From: Promerops cafer
Lineage: Eukaryota > Chordata > Aves > Passeriformes > Nectariniidae
Assembly: GCA_013398275.1 (NCBI GenBank)
Contig: VZSE01002883.1
Span: forward strand, 1,383,249 to 1,447,248
DNA length: 64,000 nt
Direction: 5' to 3'
Numbering within the stretch: position 1 is the first letter of the stretch; each line of letters begins with the position of its first letter. This document shows, piece by piece, positions 53,511 through 63,931 of this stretch. The notes below the pieces were generated by a model that was not told the origin of the DNA, made no database searches, and saw only the letters and a list, made by a program, of their open reading frames with translations. The position numbers and the translations under genes are program-made.

Positions 53511-54042
53511 NNNNNNNNNNNNNNNNNNNNNNNNNNNNNNNNNNNNNNNNNNNNNNNNNNNNNNNNNNNNNNNNNNNNNNNNNNNNNNNNNNNNNNNNNN
53601 NNNNNNNNNNNNNNNNNNNNNNNNNNNNNNNNNNNNNNNNNNNNNNNNNNNNNNNNNNNNNNNNNNNNNNNNNNNNNNNNNNNNNNNNNNNNNNNNNNNN
53701 NNNNNNNNNNNNNNNNNNNNNNNNNNNNNNNNNNNNNNNNNNNNNNNNNNNNNNNNNNNNNNNNNNNNNNNNNNNNNNNNNNNNNNNNNNNNNNNNNNNN
53801 NNNNNNNNNNNNNNNNNNNNNNNNNNNNNNNNNNNNNNNNNNNNNNNNNNNNNNNNNNNNNNNNNNNNNNNNNNNNNNNNNNNNNNNNNNNNNNNNNNNN
53901 NNNNNNNNNNNNNNNNNNNNNNNNNNNNNNNNNNNNNNNNNNNNNNNNNNNNNNNNNNNNNNNNNNNNNNNNNNNNNNNNNNNNNNNNNNNNNNNNNNNN
54001 NNNNNNNNNNNNNNNNNNNNNNNNNNNNNNNNNNNNNNNNNN
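53511..54042. other. assembly gap (532 N) inside CpG island
   Basis: A continuous N run is flanked on both sides by extremely GC-rich sequence, typical of promoter islands lost in bird assemblies. It probably hides the STAG1 non-coding first exon and core promoter. Confidence 0.97.
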
Positions 54043-54182
54043 GCCGCGCCGCGCGGAGAGGAAGGGGCGGGAACGAGGGGGAGCGGCCCCGCCCCGGCGC
54101 GCGCGGCGCGCGGGAAAACGTCTTTCGCGCGGAAATGGCCGCGCGTGCGCCCCGTGCCCACGAACACCGCCCCGGGGGGTGA

Positions 54183-54329
54183 CTGTCGCGACAGAGCTGG
54201 CAGGGACACGGGCACCGGCGAGGGCGGTGTCTGTCACGACAGAGCCGGGGCGGGGGACAGCCTCGGGCCCAGTGAAGCGGCGGGGAGAGGGACACGGGCG
54301 GGGGAAGGGGGTCGTGACTGTCGTGACAG
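54183..54329. repeat. three CTGTCRYGACAG dyads in promoter island
   Basis: Near-palindromes occur at 54183-54194 (CTGTCGCGACAG), 54231-54242 (CTGTCACGACAG) and 54318-54329 (CTGTCGTGACAG). Each is followed by AGC, and GGGACACGGGC occurs in two of the intervals. They look like remnants of a degenerate minisatellite or a spaced set of binding sites. Confidence 0.7.
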
Positions 54330-54755
54330 AGCAGGGCCGAGGGCCCAGCGTGGGCCGGAGCGCCTCCCCAGCCCGCGGCTGTGCTTTGGCGGGTGGGCCC
54401 CGCGGCGCCAGGGCGGTGGCAGTGATGTGTCTGGGGCCGAGCGGGACCGGTACTCTCCGCCATGGCGGGGGCGGTCGCGGAGGGCGCGGCACGGCGAGGA
54501 CCGAGCCCAGGCAGCCACCGCCCTTCGCCCGCTCGTGCCCGGGGGGGCTTTCCTGGAGCCGCTGCCGGGGTTCCCATGGAGACGCCCCCGTCCTCTGACG
54601 AGTGCCCTCTTATCGGCGACAGTTGCCATCGCGATTGGTGCCGCCCTCCTCGCAGCGCTCCCGAGCTCGGTCGCTTTGCAGGCTACTGTCCCCTCCTGCA
54701 CAGCCCGCACGCACCGCTGGCTGCCAGGGGTTGCAGATTGTGGGGAGAGGATCCA

Positions 54756-54772
54756 AAGCAGTGAGTGAGGTA
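54756..54772 (+). other. SLC35G2: candidate SLC35G2 leader-exon splice donor
   Basis: The plus strand AAAGCAGTGAGTGAGGTATCT offers two donor-like GT sites (54761 and 54769) at the right edge of the CpG island. Either could join the leader to the acceptor at 59420-59421. This rests on consensus only, and other donors, including in the gap, are possible. Confidence 0.3.
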
Positions 54773-57700
54773 TCTCTAATCTCGACCCGTCATCTGCTGT
54801 CATGGACCGAAGGTGCCGTCTCGTGCTTCACCCCATTGTAATGTACCTCTTAAAACCTTTCTTACATCTAACTGAGCTGTTTTCCTGGTTTCCTGTGCCG
54901 TAGAGGACTTTATTTCAGTGTCAGTGTATTCTCCGTTCTTTCCCCCGTGCCTGGAATTGCTATCGGAAGGGGTTTGTTCAGATAAGGGGTTTTGGAATGG
55001 GAAGTTTGCAGGCAAAGTGGCTCTTCTCCCAAAATCACTTAATGCAAGTGTTGTTGCTGCAGAGGTAGGCGCTGCAGCAGGCAATAGGCATGAATGGAGA
55101 AATTAGAAAACAGTATTTTTTCATGGAAACGGCTCCAAATGGAGCCCGTATTCAGCAAGAGAATAGAGAAAGCAAGGGGAATTAAATGTATATCCCATCA
55201 AATGAGGTTGCTTCAGTGAGCTAGCACAAATAGAGGTCGTTTTTTGGGTAGCAGAGTATTATCGGGAATGTACTGACAACTCGTGGGACTTTAGTATTGG
55301 GTTTGTATTTGTATTCAGTGATGGTTGTACTGGCTCTTCTTCAGGCAGTGCTGCTGGATGTGACTTAATTTGAAGACACGGGATACTGGTTTGTTGGTTT
55401 GTGTATAACGTTTACTCTTGTGCTTAAGTGCTAAAAACTCCTTTCATGTAGTTGCTTCTTCATTTTCTTAAATACCTTTTGCTATTCATTGAATTTTAAT
55501 AAAGACTTGAGTTTCTTGGAATGTATTTTTAATCAAATTGATTTATGTCAATCTAGCTAAAAAGATAAAGGTACTCATACACCACATGAGTGTGGATCCC
55601 TTTGGCATGTGCAGTTGCCTGAAGTATGAAACACCTAAAAATCTCCAGTTGGTTTAATGGTGCTGAAACAGGATTTGAGGAGATTTTCCTGCACCTGATA
55701 AGGAATCAAAAGAAAACCCCTTATGCTGAGAAGTCAGTGCATACATGTGCTTAGTGAAGGTGGCACGAGTTCAGTCAGTTCTGTGGGTTTCCAGGGGTGG
55801 GTGGGTCTTTCCTTTGTGTGATGTTCAGGGAGAATTGTCAGTCTGTGGTTATCCTGTAGAGACTGCTCACAGCCCTCTGGTCATTTCAGCCTGATCTGGT
55901 CAGGACTGGGGGATTTGCCACAGCAAAGGCAAAGGAGCATTCCTGTGGGGCCTGTCTTTCAGAGCACAGGGGTAGCTGACTTATTCCCGACTCCGTATCC
56001 ATGGCTGGAATTGCCACATCTGTGAGTCTTTCATAATAACACTTCCGTAGCCTGACTGATTTTAACCAATCTGGCAGAAGATGAGAGTATTTTTTGGTGA
56101 GTTTATTCAAGATTGGTGGTTAGAATCGCCAGACCTCAAAGCCTTAGTTCCTTCAAGCACAGGAGAGTTCAGGCTCCCACCCCCAGCAGTCAGGGGGCAG
56201 ATAATCACCTATTTCTACCTGGCTAACCAGCATTTGCAGTGGTTGAGGGAAGGAAGGAGGGGACTATTCTGTTTTTGGTTGGTTTTTTTTTTTTAAGAAA
56301 TCATGGTTTGTATTCTATCAATGATATGTGCCATTTATTTGATCTACAGTGATTATTTGTTTCCCCAAGGGAAAATAGAGTTCACACTTTGCAGTTAGTG
56401 ATTTCAATGAGCTGGTAATTTAAATTCCCAGGCTGAATTGGGAATGTTTGTTTTGTTATATAAGTTGAGAATTTTGCATAGCGCTTCATCTACAGCCTTG
56501 TATTAAACTTGATTCGAAATCAACTTGTGTTTTTAGTAGAAAATGCAAATAAGCCACATTAAGTTTCCAGATATGAAGGAAAAATAAAAAGTTCATGTCA
56601 TCTCCACAAAAGGCATGGGCAGAAAGAGAAGTAGCAAGTTGTCTGTATAGGCTGTGCTAATTTCTGTCTATTTTAAATTTGTGTCAGGGACACACATAAT
56701 GGATCTGGGATATGCCCTAATCTCAGTCTCTATGGAAAATCTCACTGGTTAAGAAAAGCAAGGTCACCAAAGACTACAAACGTACTGTGGGAGGGTTGGC
56801 ATTTGTCATACACTCAGTATTTAGTTGGGAAAATGAAATTTTGGGCTAAGCATTCCTGGTTTCTTTTTTTTTTTTTAATCTTTATTACTTCCCATGTCCT
56901 GCCTTTCACACGTGTTTGCCCTTCCACTTTTCAGACTCCCAACTGTTCTGGTTCCCAGCTGAGCAGTCCTGAGGGAGCAGCTCTGTGCAGAACAGCCATT
57001 TTGAGCTACACGCTCACCATCTATTGTTTTCCTCCAGAGAGATCCCTGAATACATTGCACAGGCCCAGTGCCACATTCACAACTGTTGTGTTGAATTTGC
57101 AACTATTTGTTGAAAGAAAATATAATCTAAAGCCAGGAAGCATGAAAGTTACGTTGTATGCTCATGGTAACAAATGAGCTATTTTGGTTTTGTTTTCAGG
57201 AACAGTTGCAGCGTTTACTCAGCTGTTTCTTAACGAAATGAATGCGCTTACCCAGTGGTCTACTGTCAATCTGATAATAATTCCTGTTGTCCACTTTTGT
57301 CTTCTTTTCCTCCCACTTATTTTATTCACGATCCAGTATGTTGTGCCTTAAAGCAAGAAAGTCTTGATTTTTTTTAAGGCTGCAAGGCAAAACTCTGGAT
57401 TGTAACACAATGAAAATGCTAGGTAGGAAAAGCTGTGCAGGTGAAAATCACTGCCTTCCTGGGCTCACTCAGTGAGGTTTGCATTTGCATGTTAAAAGAT
57501 TCGGAAATGAACAATTTAAGTGAAGGAAAAGTGAAGGTAGCAGGTGAGCCTGGGGCAGATTTCTGGCAGGTGTTGGTAAATATTACGTGTTGTTTGAAGT
57601 AGCCTCTAGCACAACTGCTACCCAGGTCTGTTCAGTCTCCCTGGCGTTCATCTGCTCGTTCCCAAGTTCCTCGCCCAGTAAGCTGCCCATGAACACCCTG

Positions 57701-59421
57701 GAATGCTCTTCATCATGCAGGGGGTGCTGGGTGTGCTCTGGCCCTGGGTCTGCAGCAGAAAAACGTGAACAGTGCTGGGCAAGGCCTCCTCAGAGACGGG
57801 GGGAGACTCGAGAGGGTCCTCAGCCCCTGGTACTTCTGCAGGTCCAAACTGGTGCTGCTGCTTCCTCCAGAGCTGGGACTGGTGCCCGCCCGTGTCCCTG
57901 CTCCCTTTCATCCCAAAAAGGAGAGCAGGGAATCGGCTACAGCTCACTTGGGGTGTAGCAGGGGGTTAATGAACACTCAGCCTGTGAGGGAAAGGCAGAC
58001 TGTCCCATTCTCATGTAAATTAATTTCCCAGAGACACAGGCAGTGCTTGGCTGTCACAGATCACAGGCACAGAAAATACCAAGGCTGAATCTGGCCGCGG
58101 TATTTTTAGTATTTATGTGAGGAACTATTGCCCGCACTTTACCATTGCCTTTAGACCTGTGTTCTCCCTGACAATCTGCTATCCTGCCGTCCAGCCCACT
58201 GTCCAGCATCTATGGTCTTGCACTGCCAGCACCCCCAGGAACGCTGCTGTGCTCCCTGGGGACAAGGACTGTCTGTCCCCATCCTGCGGTGCCATCGCAG
58301 AGGCCAAGCTGCTGCTACTGCTGCTGCTGTCAGAGCTCGGCTCCGGCGGGGAACTCTGGGCAGGCAGGATGGGTCCTCCTGGGCTCCCTCTCCTCTGCAG
58401 CCCGTGGGGCACCACAGCAGGCATGGGAGGGTGGATTGGCTTGTTGTCGAGCTGTAGGAACCTTTTGCTTACAAGCCACCACTTGTTCTTTGGATCAGTT
58501 CCCTCAGTAATTCTGGGAGATGGCTGAGGAGTGGTTTTGCCAAGATACCACTAATTGCTTTCTCTCCATCTAAAGTGGTTTGGGGTTTGAGCCTCCCTTG
58601 GGTTTTACTTTCTGTGCCGAGATGGTTGTAATCTCCACTGCTGCTACCTGAGAGCAACTGTTGTTTCTGTCTAGATAGCCCATCGAAGACATAGATGATC
58701 AAGAGGTGTTTTCCCCCTCCGCCTTGGGATTGAATGCCTCTCTCACAGGTAAGGTCTGCAAAGGTTTTATTTGCTGGGGTGAAGAGAAGGCAGGGAAGGT
58801 TTCATTCCTCCTGCTGCCCCTTCACTTGGAAGGCTCTGCACAGATGGTGTGAAAACAGTAATTTCAATGACATACCCCTGCCTTAATTAAACAACTGCCC
58901 CTCCCCGCAGGAATCACAGGCACTGTTTGTGTAGTGGGAAATGGCCCTTCACGAGGAGACAGAAGGGTTTAACACTGTCACAGCTGTGTTCAAAGATGTG
59001 TTGTTATCCACATGCAAACTGCTGACTTGCCCGGGGGTGCTCCCTATTTCCCTGTGTTACTCTGTCATCTCCTCCAGCCAAATTCCTCCTGTAATCTTAT
59101 AACACTGGCAAGCCATTAACAATAATGCATAATTACAGGGTAAAAAGCTTAGCAAGAGAACTTTCTTATTAGAATATACTAGAATTCATTATGTATACCA
59201 TACATAATGACAAAATGGTTGACTTTTAAGGAGATCCAAATGGCCCAGCCATCAAAGGTATTTAGCAGTAACTCAGTGGAAAATTAAAGCAAAACCAAGA
59301 ACAGGCTACTAGTATTTGGATATGGTTGATAAAAATAGCTTGTAAACACTAAAAGCACTTATATCCTAATGAATCTCTCACTATTCATTAAATAACAGTG
59401 TATCTCCTTTTCTTTCTTAAG
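54773..59421 (+). other. SLC35G2: presumed SLC35G2 5'UTR intron
   Basis: About 4.6 kb lies between the CpG island and the acceptor TTTTCTTTCTTAAG (AG at 59420-59421). I see a short CTG run near 58.31 kb and poly-T tracts, but no exon, mobile element or RNA gene that I can support. Confidence 0.55.
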
Positions 59422-59443
59422 ACCAGGGCATTTCTCTAAGGAA

Positions 59444-60673
59444 ATGGATACATCTTCCCAAAAATACCCAGTCAAAAAGCGAGTGAAAATTCATCCCAAC
59501 ACAGTAACAGTGAAATACACCTCTCATTATCCCCAACCAGGAGAACAGGGATGTGAGGATGTTAATGAAGATACTGGAGTATTTATGGAGGATAATCCTA
59601 AGAGAAGACTACTGAATGATGGGAAAAAGAGAGAAAATATTTTTTTTGGTACAATAGACACCAAGCCAGCACAACTGCCAAAACCTGATGAAGCTGGACA
59701 ATCCCAGCACTTTCCTGAAGGAAATGTACTGCAGTCCAGGAAAACATGGGCAGTCCTTTTTGGGTCTGCTGTGGCTCACGGATGTGTGGCTCTGATCACG
59801 AGATTAATTTCTGACCGTTCCAAAGTGCCGTCTCTGGAGCTGATTTTCATCCGCTCAGTCCTGCAGGTGCTGTCCCTTACTGCTGTGTGCTACCACCATG
59901 AGCCTCCCTTCGGCCCCAAAGGCTACAGGCTCCGGCTGTTCCTCTATGGGGTCTGCAATGTCATCTCCATCACCTGTGCCTACACCTCCTTCTCCATAGT
60001 GCCCCCCAGCAATGGGACCATCATGTGGAGGGCCACCACCACGGTGTTCAGTGCCATTCTGGCTTTTTTACTCATAGATGAAGGAATGGCTTATATAGAC
60101 ATAGTCACTGTCATTGGCAGTGTGTTTGGCGTTTGTCTGGTCATGATCCCCAACATTGTTAAGGAGGAAAACTCTTTGCTGAGCACCTGGAAGGAAGCTT
60201 TTGGCTATACCATGACCGTCATGGCTGGTCTGACCACTGCCCTCTCCATGATAGTCTACAGGTCCATCAAAGACAACATCAGCATGTGGACAGCACTGTT
60301 CACTTTCAGCTGGACGGGAACAGTGTGGGGAGCATCCACCATGTTCCTGCTCCAAGAGCCAATCGTCCCACTGGATGGGGAAACCTGGAGCTATCTCCTT
60401 GCCATCTGCCTGTGCTCCACTGCAGCCTTCCTAGGGGTCTACCATGCCCTGGGCAAGTTCCACCCGGCTCTGGTGAGCACCGTGCAGCACCTGGAGATCG
60501 TCATCGCCATGGTCCTGCAGCTCCTTGTGCTGCACAGCTTCCCAGGCACTTGTGATCTGATTGGGGCAGTGCTTATTTTGGTGAGTGTTTTTTTCCTTGC
60601 GTGTTATAAGCTTTCCTGGAAGGAATTAAGAAGGCAAGATTATCAGGAGATTGTGGATTTGTCCATTAAATGA
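59444..60673 (+). CDS. SLC35G2: SLC35G2 (TMEM22), solute carrier family 35 member G2
   Basis: A complete 409-residue coding region lies in one exon. The acceptor TTTTCTTTCTTAAG ends 22 nt before the ATG, which sits in a good context (AAGGAAATGG). The product starts MDTSSQKYPVKKRVKIHPNT and ends RRQDYQEIVDLSIK, near-identical in pattern to vertebrate SLC35G2 (human about 412 residues). A hydrophilic N-terminal tail of about 100 residues precedes ten predicted membrane segments (roughly 102-120, 131-150, 163-183, 195-212, 215-236, 252-272, 281-302, 315-336, 345-364, 369-390). These form two EamA/drug-metabolite-transporter repeats. The conserved SFSIVPPSNGT and VSTVQHLEIV stretches are intact. 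The family is related to nucleotide-sugar transporters, but the substrate of SLC35G2 is not established. It is divergent from STAG1 and convergent with SCLY. No frameshift or stop is present. Confidence 0.97.
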   Translation: MDTSSQKYPVKKRVKIHPNTVTVKYTSHYPQPGEQGCEDVNEDTGVFMEDNPKRRLLNDGKKRENIFFGTIDTKPAQLPKPDEAGQSQHFPEGNVLQSRKTWAVLFGSAVAHGCVALITRLISDRSKVPSLELIFIRSVLQVLSLTAVCYHHEPPFGPKGYRLRLFLYGVCNVISITCAYTSFSIVPPSNGTIMWRATTTVFSAILAFLLIDEGMAYIDIVTVIGSVFGVCLVMIPNIVKEENSLLSTWKEAFGYTMTVMAGLTTALSMIVYRSIKDNISMWTALFTFSWTGTVWGASTMFLLQEPIVPLDGETWSYLLAICLCSTAAFLGVYHALGKFHPALVSTVQHLEIVIAMVLQLLVLHSFPGTCDLIGAVLILVSVFFLACYKLSWKELRRQDYQEIVDLSIK

Positions 60674-61410
60674 ATGTCGATTTTCAATGTCTGATTCTGG
60701 CTGTGACCATGTGGAAGTGACTCCTTTCAACTCCTATGTCCGAGCGTAGTGGCCAGGCCCTTTCTCTACCATTTCACTTCTCAGCTGATGTAGCAATGTT
60801 GGTATTTCCAGGCTCCCATGCCAGGTGGATTTGTTCTGCTCCACACAACCATTTTGTCATACCCAAAAGAGTAGCACACAGGGTGCAGAGCCAGCACAGG
60901 CTGGCCCACTGAAATGTCCTTCTCTGGATAAAGCAATACAGAGGGACTCAAAAGTGACTCTCATTCATGTGTGCTGTGGTAGTAGGAAGATGAGCAGCAA
61001 AACCATTAAAAGACTCAAACCAAATTGTCATTTCCTCTGTAATGCTTCTTAAGCTTTGGCTGTCATATTCTAAATGGAGCAATGCTAAATTTCTGTGGCT
61101 AAAACTTGCGTTTCCTGTGCATATAAAGAGTCAGTAAAGCTTTTTGTGCTTTGTGGCTAAATTTCTGGCTGAAACAATGCAGGAAGCCCACATGTCCTGT
61201 GGGGGAAAGTGAGCCTCAAAAGCTGAGTATCTCCAGTTGTGCCACAGCTGTGACAGGGCCCCAGGAACTGTAAGGTCCATGACAGATTAAAGATCTAGCC
61301 CTGAAGCAGACCAAAATCCCTTCTATGGAACAATTTTTTTTCTGGAGGAGATGTTGACTGTTATCCAAGGGAGGGGAAAGAATGGAGAAATAAAAGAATG
61401 CATTTGAGAA
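60674..61410 (+). other. SLC35G2: SLC35G2 3'UTR with candidate poly(A) signals
   Basis: Downstream of the TGA the plus strand is non-coding. ATTAAA occurs at about 61003 and 61286, and AATAAA at 61389-61394, followed by a G/T-rich stretch. Any of these could end the transcript, and I cannot choose between them from sequence alone. Confidence 0.45.
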
Positions 61411-61775
61411 GGAGGTGTGAGCAGCATGGTAATACTGACCAGCCTGGCAGGATCAGTGACTGTCAGTGAGGGTGCTTGGGTCCTAAAACTCCAGGAAGAC
61501 ATTGGATTTTCCAAGAGCCCCAGGGTTTTATGAGTCCAAATAGTATTCCTGACCATTCTAATGTGTGGCTGTAAACAGAAAGGCCAGCACCTGTGTCCAT
61601 GGGCTCTGTGCCAACCAGGCCCTGCAGGCACCTCCCACTCCAGCTGCCTGTGTAGAACAGAGGTTCTGTGACATGAGCATTTTCTGAGGGAAAAGGCATC
61701 ACTCAGATGGCTCCAACCAGTCCAACTTCCCCCATAGAAAATACATTTTACTTGTGAAAAGAAGCAGCAATTACT

Positions 61776-62552
61776 TTTATTCCTATGAATACCCAGGGAG
61801 ACCAAGTTCCCTGATAACAGCCTGGCCAGCTGGCAATGCCCCTGATCCGTGTGACACTTGTGTCCTCCAGTTCTGGTGATGCCAGAGACCCCCTGGGCCA
61901 TGAAGGGTTCCCTCAGGTGCTGGCACAGTCACAGCTGCCCTGGCAACTGTTTCCTTGAGGAGCAGGTGGAGCTGGCAACAGGAGCTCTGCCCCCTGTAGG
62001 AAGGACAGAAGAAAAGGGAAGCAGGTAAAGCAAAGCAGTGTTGGGAAAGCTCTGCCCAGCCAGAAATCCATTTTACAGCTTAGGGCAGAGCAGTTCCCAG
62101 CCCAGAATCCTGCTGTGCTTCTATCAACTCCTCATTTCACTCTGGGGCAGATGGTCTTTCTTCCTCTGGCTGCTCAGGCAGCAGGAAAGCTTCCTTTGTG
62201 GAAAGCAACCAGGTCATGAGGCTCCTCTTTCCATGGCTTCCACGCCTGTCCCTCTGCAGGGACTCGAGCTCTGAGGCTCAGCTGTGCCAACACATACATG
62301 TGCAGGCATCCAGCTGGGTACATCTGGCAAGCCAGGGGCACTGGACAGCAGGACTCCACAGTGTGGAGTGGGGCTGAGTGTGCAGCGGGGCTGAGTCCTG
62401 GGCAAGCCCTGGAGCTGCCCCAGCCCCAAAGCAGCCAAGCCTCCTCCTCAGAACCTCCCCCTGCCACCCCTGAGGCCAGGCTGGCACAGGCAGCTCACAC
62501 CCAGGAGCCCACCCCAAGAACCTGAGTGGTGTCCGTGGAGCAATTCGGGGGT
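61776..62552 (-). other. SCLY: SCLY 3'UTR with candidate AATAAA
   Basis: This is the minus-strand sequence after the SCLY stop. An AATAAA lies at 61781-61776, about 770 nt beyond the stop, giving a tail-to-tail arrangement with SLC35G2 and roughly 0.4 kb between the two candidate ends. A 192-codon minus-strand frame at 61323-61901 shows no family resemblance and is treated as chance. Confidence 0.45.
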
Positions 62553-62712
62553 CTATGGGGCCTGGTCCCGCTGCAGCTGCTCCACAGCCTGCATGAGGTC
62601 CTGCACAGCCCTGTCCACGTCTGCCCGCGTGGTGCCACGCCCCACGCTCAGCCGCAGCGCATTCTTTGCCACCTCTGCGGGAATCCCACAGCTCAGCAGC
62701 ACTGGGGAGGGC
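62553..62712 (-). CDS. SCLY: SCLY terminal coding exon
   Basis: This minus-strand exon has an acceptor (CTGTGTTCCAG, exon starts at 62712). One base completes a split Arg codon, then 52 codons run to TAG (62555-62553). It encodes PSPVLLSCGIPAEVAKNALR, LSVGRGTTRADVDRAVQDL and a short QRDQAP end. This matches the C-terminus of selenocysteine lyase, including the conserved ALRLSVGR segment of the small domain of class V PLP enzymes. It is about two residues longer at the end than the human protein as I recall it. The phase agrees with the upstream exon. Confidence 0.95.
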
Positions 62713-63356
62713 CTGGAACACAGCCAGGAGGAGGAGGTTGGACTCAAAGGCCGAGGAAGCCCCACACATCAGCAGGGAGCCTCACCGAGCCACAGGAGCA
62801 ATCACATCTGCAGATACACTCCAGGGCACTTGTCCCCTGCACAGCCCCCTGTTTGCTTTCCAGGGGCACCCAATCCCATTGGGCTTGTTGCCCTATGGGG
62901 GATATGGCTCTTCTAAGAATCTGTTCTGTGTCCCTGTGGGTTGGCAGCTCTGCCACATCCACAGGGCATTGCTCTAGACCAGGCCAAAAGCACCCACAGT
63001 CCCCATATCCCCTAAGGAGCCATCTGGAGACCCAAGCACAGCTGGAGCAGGTGAGCCAGGCACACACACAGACACAAGGCAGGCTCTCTTCTGGTAGTGC
63101 CAGGACTTCAAAAGTACTTCCAAGTCTTTGTCCTCCCAAAGCTGAGAGGGACAAACTCCTTCCAAGCAGCAATCGAGCGTTCCTGTTGTGTCTCCTGCAA
63201 TAATCCCCTTCACAGTCCTTCAGCCCCTCTAGAAAGCTCTGTACCCTCTTTGTTCCAGGTGATGCTGCCCAAGCCACCCCCTGTCCCTTTCCCTGTCCCT
63301 CCCAACCCGCTGTCCTCTGGGAAGACACCCAGAGGCTGGAAAAGCTGTCTGCTCAC

Positions 63357-63432
63357 CGATCCCCCTTCTCAGAGTGGCAGGCAGCCCCAACACTGGCGAG
63401 GAGCACCTTGCAGTGAGCCAGCACACTTCGTC
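63357..63432 (-). CDS. SCLY: SCLY exon with catalytic cysteine
   Basis: This 76-nt minus-strand exon has an acceptor (CTTGTGCTGCAG, exon starts at 63432) and a donor (GTGAGCAG, exon ends at 63357). With its split flanking codons it encodes GRSVLAHCKVLL, ASVGAACHSEKGD and R. The cysteine in GAACHS is the residue that attacks selenium in the family. Counting from the C-terminus it aligns with Cys388 of the human enzyme. SCLY is a PLP-dependent enzyme that releases selenide and alanine from selenocysteine, recycling selenium for selenoprotein synthesis in the cytosol. The loop is intact, so the gene looks functional. Confidence 0.95.
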
Positions 63433-63614
63433 CTGCAGCACAAGCAACACAAGAACAGCTCTCCCAGTGCCAAGGCTCTCTCCAGGGGCTACTCCTGCCT
63501 CACCTCCCTGCCTGAGCCATGCCAAGCACCTGCCAGTCTCAGCCACAGGTGCTGTGAGGAGCAGGTGCTTGGCTCTGTGTAACCATCACAGGACAGAGGT
63601 AGGATAAGCGCTAC

Positions 63615-63717
63615 CTTGAAGGCCTGGGCCCAGGACAGAGAAGTTACAGGTGTTGCAGAGTCGCTTGGAGCCCTTAAACTGACTGTTGAAGCGAATCCTC
63701 TGCTTCCCAAAGGTGGC
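63615..63717 (-). CDS. SCLY: SCLY internal exon
   Basis: This 103-nt minus-strand exon has an acceptor (GATTTCTCCAG, exon starts at 63717) and a donor (GTAGCGC, exon ends at 63615). It starts in phase 0, encodes 34 codons (ATFGKQRIRFNSQF, KGSKRLCNTCNFSVLGPGLQ) and leaves one base of the next Gly codon. The NTCNFS segment is characteristic of SCLY. The introns on either side are only 130 and 182 bp. Confidence 0.94.
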
Positions 63718-63847
63718 CTGGAGAAATCAGAGGGCTGTGAACATCTCCGGGTTTCCAAGCATCTCTGTCCTTATAAGGGAGTGGGCAGGGCCAGAGTGAC
63801 ATACACCCTGCAGCCTGAGACTGCAGGAAGGGACCAGATGTGCTCAC

Positions 63848-63931
63848 CTCCAGCGTGGCCTCCAGGTAATCCCGGACATCCTGCATATGAGCCTCATAGG
63901 CCTCCCAGTTCTTGCTCACTAACTCTGCAGC
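63848..63931 (-). CDS. SCLY: SCLY internal exon (most upstream one visible)
   Basis: This 84-nt minus-strand exon has an acceptor (TGTGTTCTCAG, exon starts at 63931) and a donor (GTGAGCAC, exon ends at 63848). Its 28 codons in phase 0 read AAELVSKNWEAYEAHMQD and VRDYLEATLE. This is the helix of selenocysteine lyase preceding the small-domain strands. The rest of the gene, including the PLP-lysine region, lies beyond the right edge, so about the last 140 of some 445 residues are seen. Confidence 0.94.

Larger units (their letters stand above)
53200..54750. promoter_or_regulatory. CpG island, presumed divergent STAG1/SLC35G2 promoter
   Basis: GC and CpG density rise sharply from about 53.2 kb to 54.75 kb. 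STAG1 runs leftward and SLC35G2 runs rightward from it, so the island is placed as a shared head-to-head promoter. Readable motifs to the right of the gap are an E2F-type TTTCGCGCGGAAA (54123-54135), an NRF1-type GCGCGTGCGC (54141-54150), GC boxes and an inverted CCAAT box (ATTGG, 54634-54638). There is no TATA box. Neither gene's exon 1 is visible with confidence, and the STAG1 start probably lies in the N run. Open frames that cross the island are by-products of high GC and Ns. Confidence 0.8.

Noticed and set aside
54462..54764. 100-codon plus-strand frame starting MAGAVAEG in a good start context
   Set aside because: It lies in the promoter island with no homology I recognise and ends just at the candidate donor. 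It is more likely leader sequence or chance.
52922..54803. Several long open frames (up to 551 codons) on both strands across the CpG island
   Set aside because: They run through 532 Ns, which contain no stops, and through very GC-rich DNA. The translated ends are low-complexity Pro/Arg/Gly without any family signal.
58300..58335. Short CTG run as a possible unstable triplet repeat
   Set aside because: It is interrupted and only about seven units long, which is ordinary for GC-rich vertebrate DNA.
61323..61901. 192-codon minus-strand frame between SLC35G2 and SCLY
   Set aside because: Its composition is unremarkable, it shows no domain, and it sits in the presumed SCLY 3'UTR and intergenic space.
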